This document shows, in pieces, positions 63,008 to 64,000 of a stretch of 64,000 nt of DNA; position 1 is the stretch's first letter, and every line of letters begins with the position of its first letter. Origin of the DNA: Rodentibacter sp. JRC1. GTDB lineage: Bacteria; Pseudomonadota; Gammaproteobacteria; Enterobacterales; Pasteurellaceae. The notes below the pieces were generated by a model. It saw only the letters and a list, made by a program, of their open reading frames with translations. It had not been told where the DNA came from and ran no database searches. The position numbers were made by a program, and so were the translations under genes. The DNA lies in assembly GCF_020521555.1 (NCBI RefSeq), contig NZ_BPWA01000001.1, forward strand, positions 1,488,001-1,552,000. The letters are read 5' to 3'.

Positions 63008-63406
63008 ATGTTAAAAAAAACATTGCTAATTTCAACCGCACTTTTTATTGGTAGTTGCGCACAAAATACGCTATTAAAAGATCCTCAACCGCAAAAAATG
63101 GTGGTGGAGAAAGTGGATAAAGCCTCACAGAAAGGTTCGGCGAGTCTGTATCTTTGTAAAGATAACAAAGAAGTTCGTGTGGTACATAGCACGCAAAAGA
63201 AGAATAAGAAAACCCTCAAACGTGTTTCGGTTACCTTTAATGAAGTGACGGAAAGATTAACCATGGTAATTTCCGAACGTGGTAATAATTATAGTAATAT
63301 TCGCTGGGCATGGCAGGAACGCGATGATTTTAGCTCGTTGAAAACCAGTGTGGGCGTAATTTTAGCCGAACAATGCGTGCTAAAAAATGCGGTATTGGGA
63401 AAATAA
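63008..63406 (+). CDS. oapB: Opacity-associated lipoprotein OapB
   Basis: 132 residues from the ATG at 63008 (the frame opens two codons earlier at a GTG). Signal peptide LLISTALFIGSC with lipobox and Cys17. A mature domain with two more Cys (YLCKDNKEV and AEQCVLK) resembles a small lysozyme-inhibitor-like fold. In Haemophilus OapB is needed for OapA expression. The uptake sequence encodes the TALF of the signal peptide. Confidence 0.88.
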   Translation: MLKKTLLISTALFIGSCAQNTLLKDPQPQKMVVEKVDKASQKGSASLYLCKDNKEVRVVHSTQKKNKKTLKRVSVTFNEVTERLTMVISERGNNYSNIRWAWQERDDFSSLKTSVGVILAEQCVLKNAVLGK

Positions 63407-63409
63407 GGC

Positions 63410-64000
63410 GTGCAAACCGAACTTCAACGTGGCTTTGTTCTTCATCGCCGCCCATATAGCGAAACCAGTTTATTGGTAGATTTATTTACCGAAGAAAGTG
63501 GTCGTTTGACCGTCCTCGCAAAAGGTGCAAGAGCAAAACGTTCCGCATGGAAATCGGTGTTACAGCCCTTTACTCCCTTATTGTTACGCTGGAGCGGTAA
63601 AAGTAGCTTGAAAATTCTTACTAAAGCCGAACCGGCCGCTATCGCTTTACCTTTACAACAAACCGCACTTTATAGCGGTTTTTATGTGAATGAACTGCTC
63701 ACCCGTGTGATTGAGCCTGAAACGGCAAATCCTCAACTTTTTCAACACTATCTCAAATGCTTAACCGGCTTGGCAACCGAATCCAACGTTGAACCCGGCT
63801 TGCGTTTATTTGAGTTTAATTTACTTCAAATATTAGGGTATGGAGTGGATTTCTTACATTGCGCAGGTTCGGGGGAGCCGGTGGAGGCGACAATGACTTA
63901 TCGTTATCGGGAAGAGAAGGGGTTTATCGCTTCATTGGTGAAAGATAATCTGACGTTTTATGGGCGTGATCTCATCGCTTTTGAAGCCCTTGATTTTTCC
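63410..64000 (+). CDS. recO: DNA repair protein RecO (3' end cut by window)
   Basis: 197 codons in frame to the window edge, of about 235 expected. GTG start at 63410, three bases after the oapB stop. The protein starts [20 protein letters not shown] and continues [22 protein letters not shown], the RecO OB fold, followed by the helical domain. It loads RecA with RecF/RecR. No internal stop. An uptake sequence lies in frame near 63663. Confidence 0.95.
   Translation, partial: MQTELQRGFVLHRRPYSETSLLVDLFTEESGRLTVLAKGARAKRSAWKSVLQPFTPLLLRWSGKSSLKILTKAEPAAIALPLQQTALYSGFYVNELLTRVIEPETANPQLFQHYLKCLTGLATESNVEPGLRLFEFNLLQILGYGVDFLHCAGSGEPVEATMTYRYREEKGFIASLVKDNLTFYGRDLIAFEALDFS

Overview
The window is a stretch of a Pasteurellaceae chromosome. 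About forty copies of the Haemophilus-type DNA uptake sequence (AAGTGCGGT or its complement) are scattered through genes and spacers. Gene order matches the family: oapA-oapB-recO, trmL-rsmD-ftsY-ftsE-ftsX and yhdT-panF-prmA-dusB-fis. NadR has no N-terminal DNA-binding domain, as in the V-factor-salvaging Haemophilus group. The species cannot be fixed from sequence reading alone. The Hin-type uptake sequence places it with the Haemophilus/Pasteurella/Aggregatibacter/Rodentibacter side rather than the Actinobacillus pleuropneumoniae side.

Layout. 1-7.7 kb: sialic acid scavenging, with a 1570-residue sialidase autotransporter facing a nanM-porin operon. 8.2-8.5 kb: tRNA-Ser and two tRNA-Arg genes. 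8.6-11.5 kb: a nadR-metallophosphoesterase pair and an FMN-riboswitch-controlled ribB. 11.7-12.5 kb: a GT25 glycosyltransferase. 12.6-17.4 kb: a 2-deoxyribose catabolic locus (deoK-deoP-deoX divergent from deoC-deoQ). 17.6-25.8 kb: a xylose locus (xylFGH-xylR divergent from xylA-xylB). 25.8-29.9 kb: trmL, rsmD, ftsY, ftsE, ftsX. 30.2-35.4 kb: the complete S10 ribosomal protein operon. 35.5-49.7 kb: pckA, tex, greB, cyaA, narP, a YibQ-like deacetylase, envC, gpmA, a lysine-rich secreted protein, rluE and yqhA. 49.8-56.8 kb: rmuC, then fis, dusB, prmA, an EamA transporter, panF, yhdT. 56.8-59.5 kb: a Slam outer-membrane protein with its candidate surface lipoprotein. 59.7-64 kb: efp/epmB, oapA, oapB and a recO cut by the window edge.

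How it fits together. Several carbon-scavenging units (sialate, deoxyribose, xylose) lie in the window with cyaA, the source of cAMP. Four of their control regions carry plausible CRP half-site pairs, so catabolite control is the likely common theme. The outer surface is served by the sialidase, the porin, the GT25 enzyme, OapA/OapB and the Slam-lipoprotein pair.

The most notable unexplained structure is a family of intergenic inverted-repeat elements, eleven copies in 64 kb. They have ~22-25 bp terminal inverted repeats and an inner palindrome, and some are lodged between the arms of paired uptake sequences. A second, ~100-bp family has three copies, one of them between the FMN riboswitch terminator and ribB. 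The Slam/lipoprotein pair with four and a half 35-residue repeats is the best candidate for a little-described functional system.
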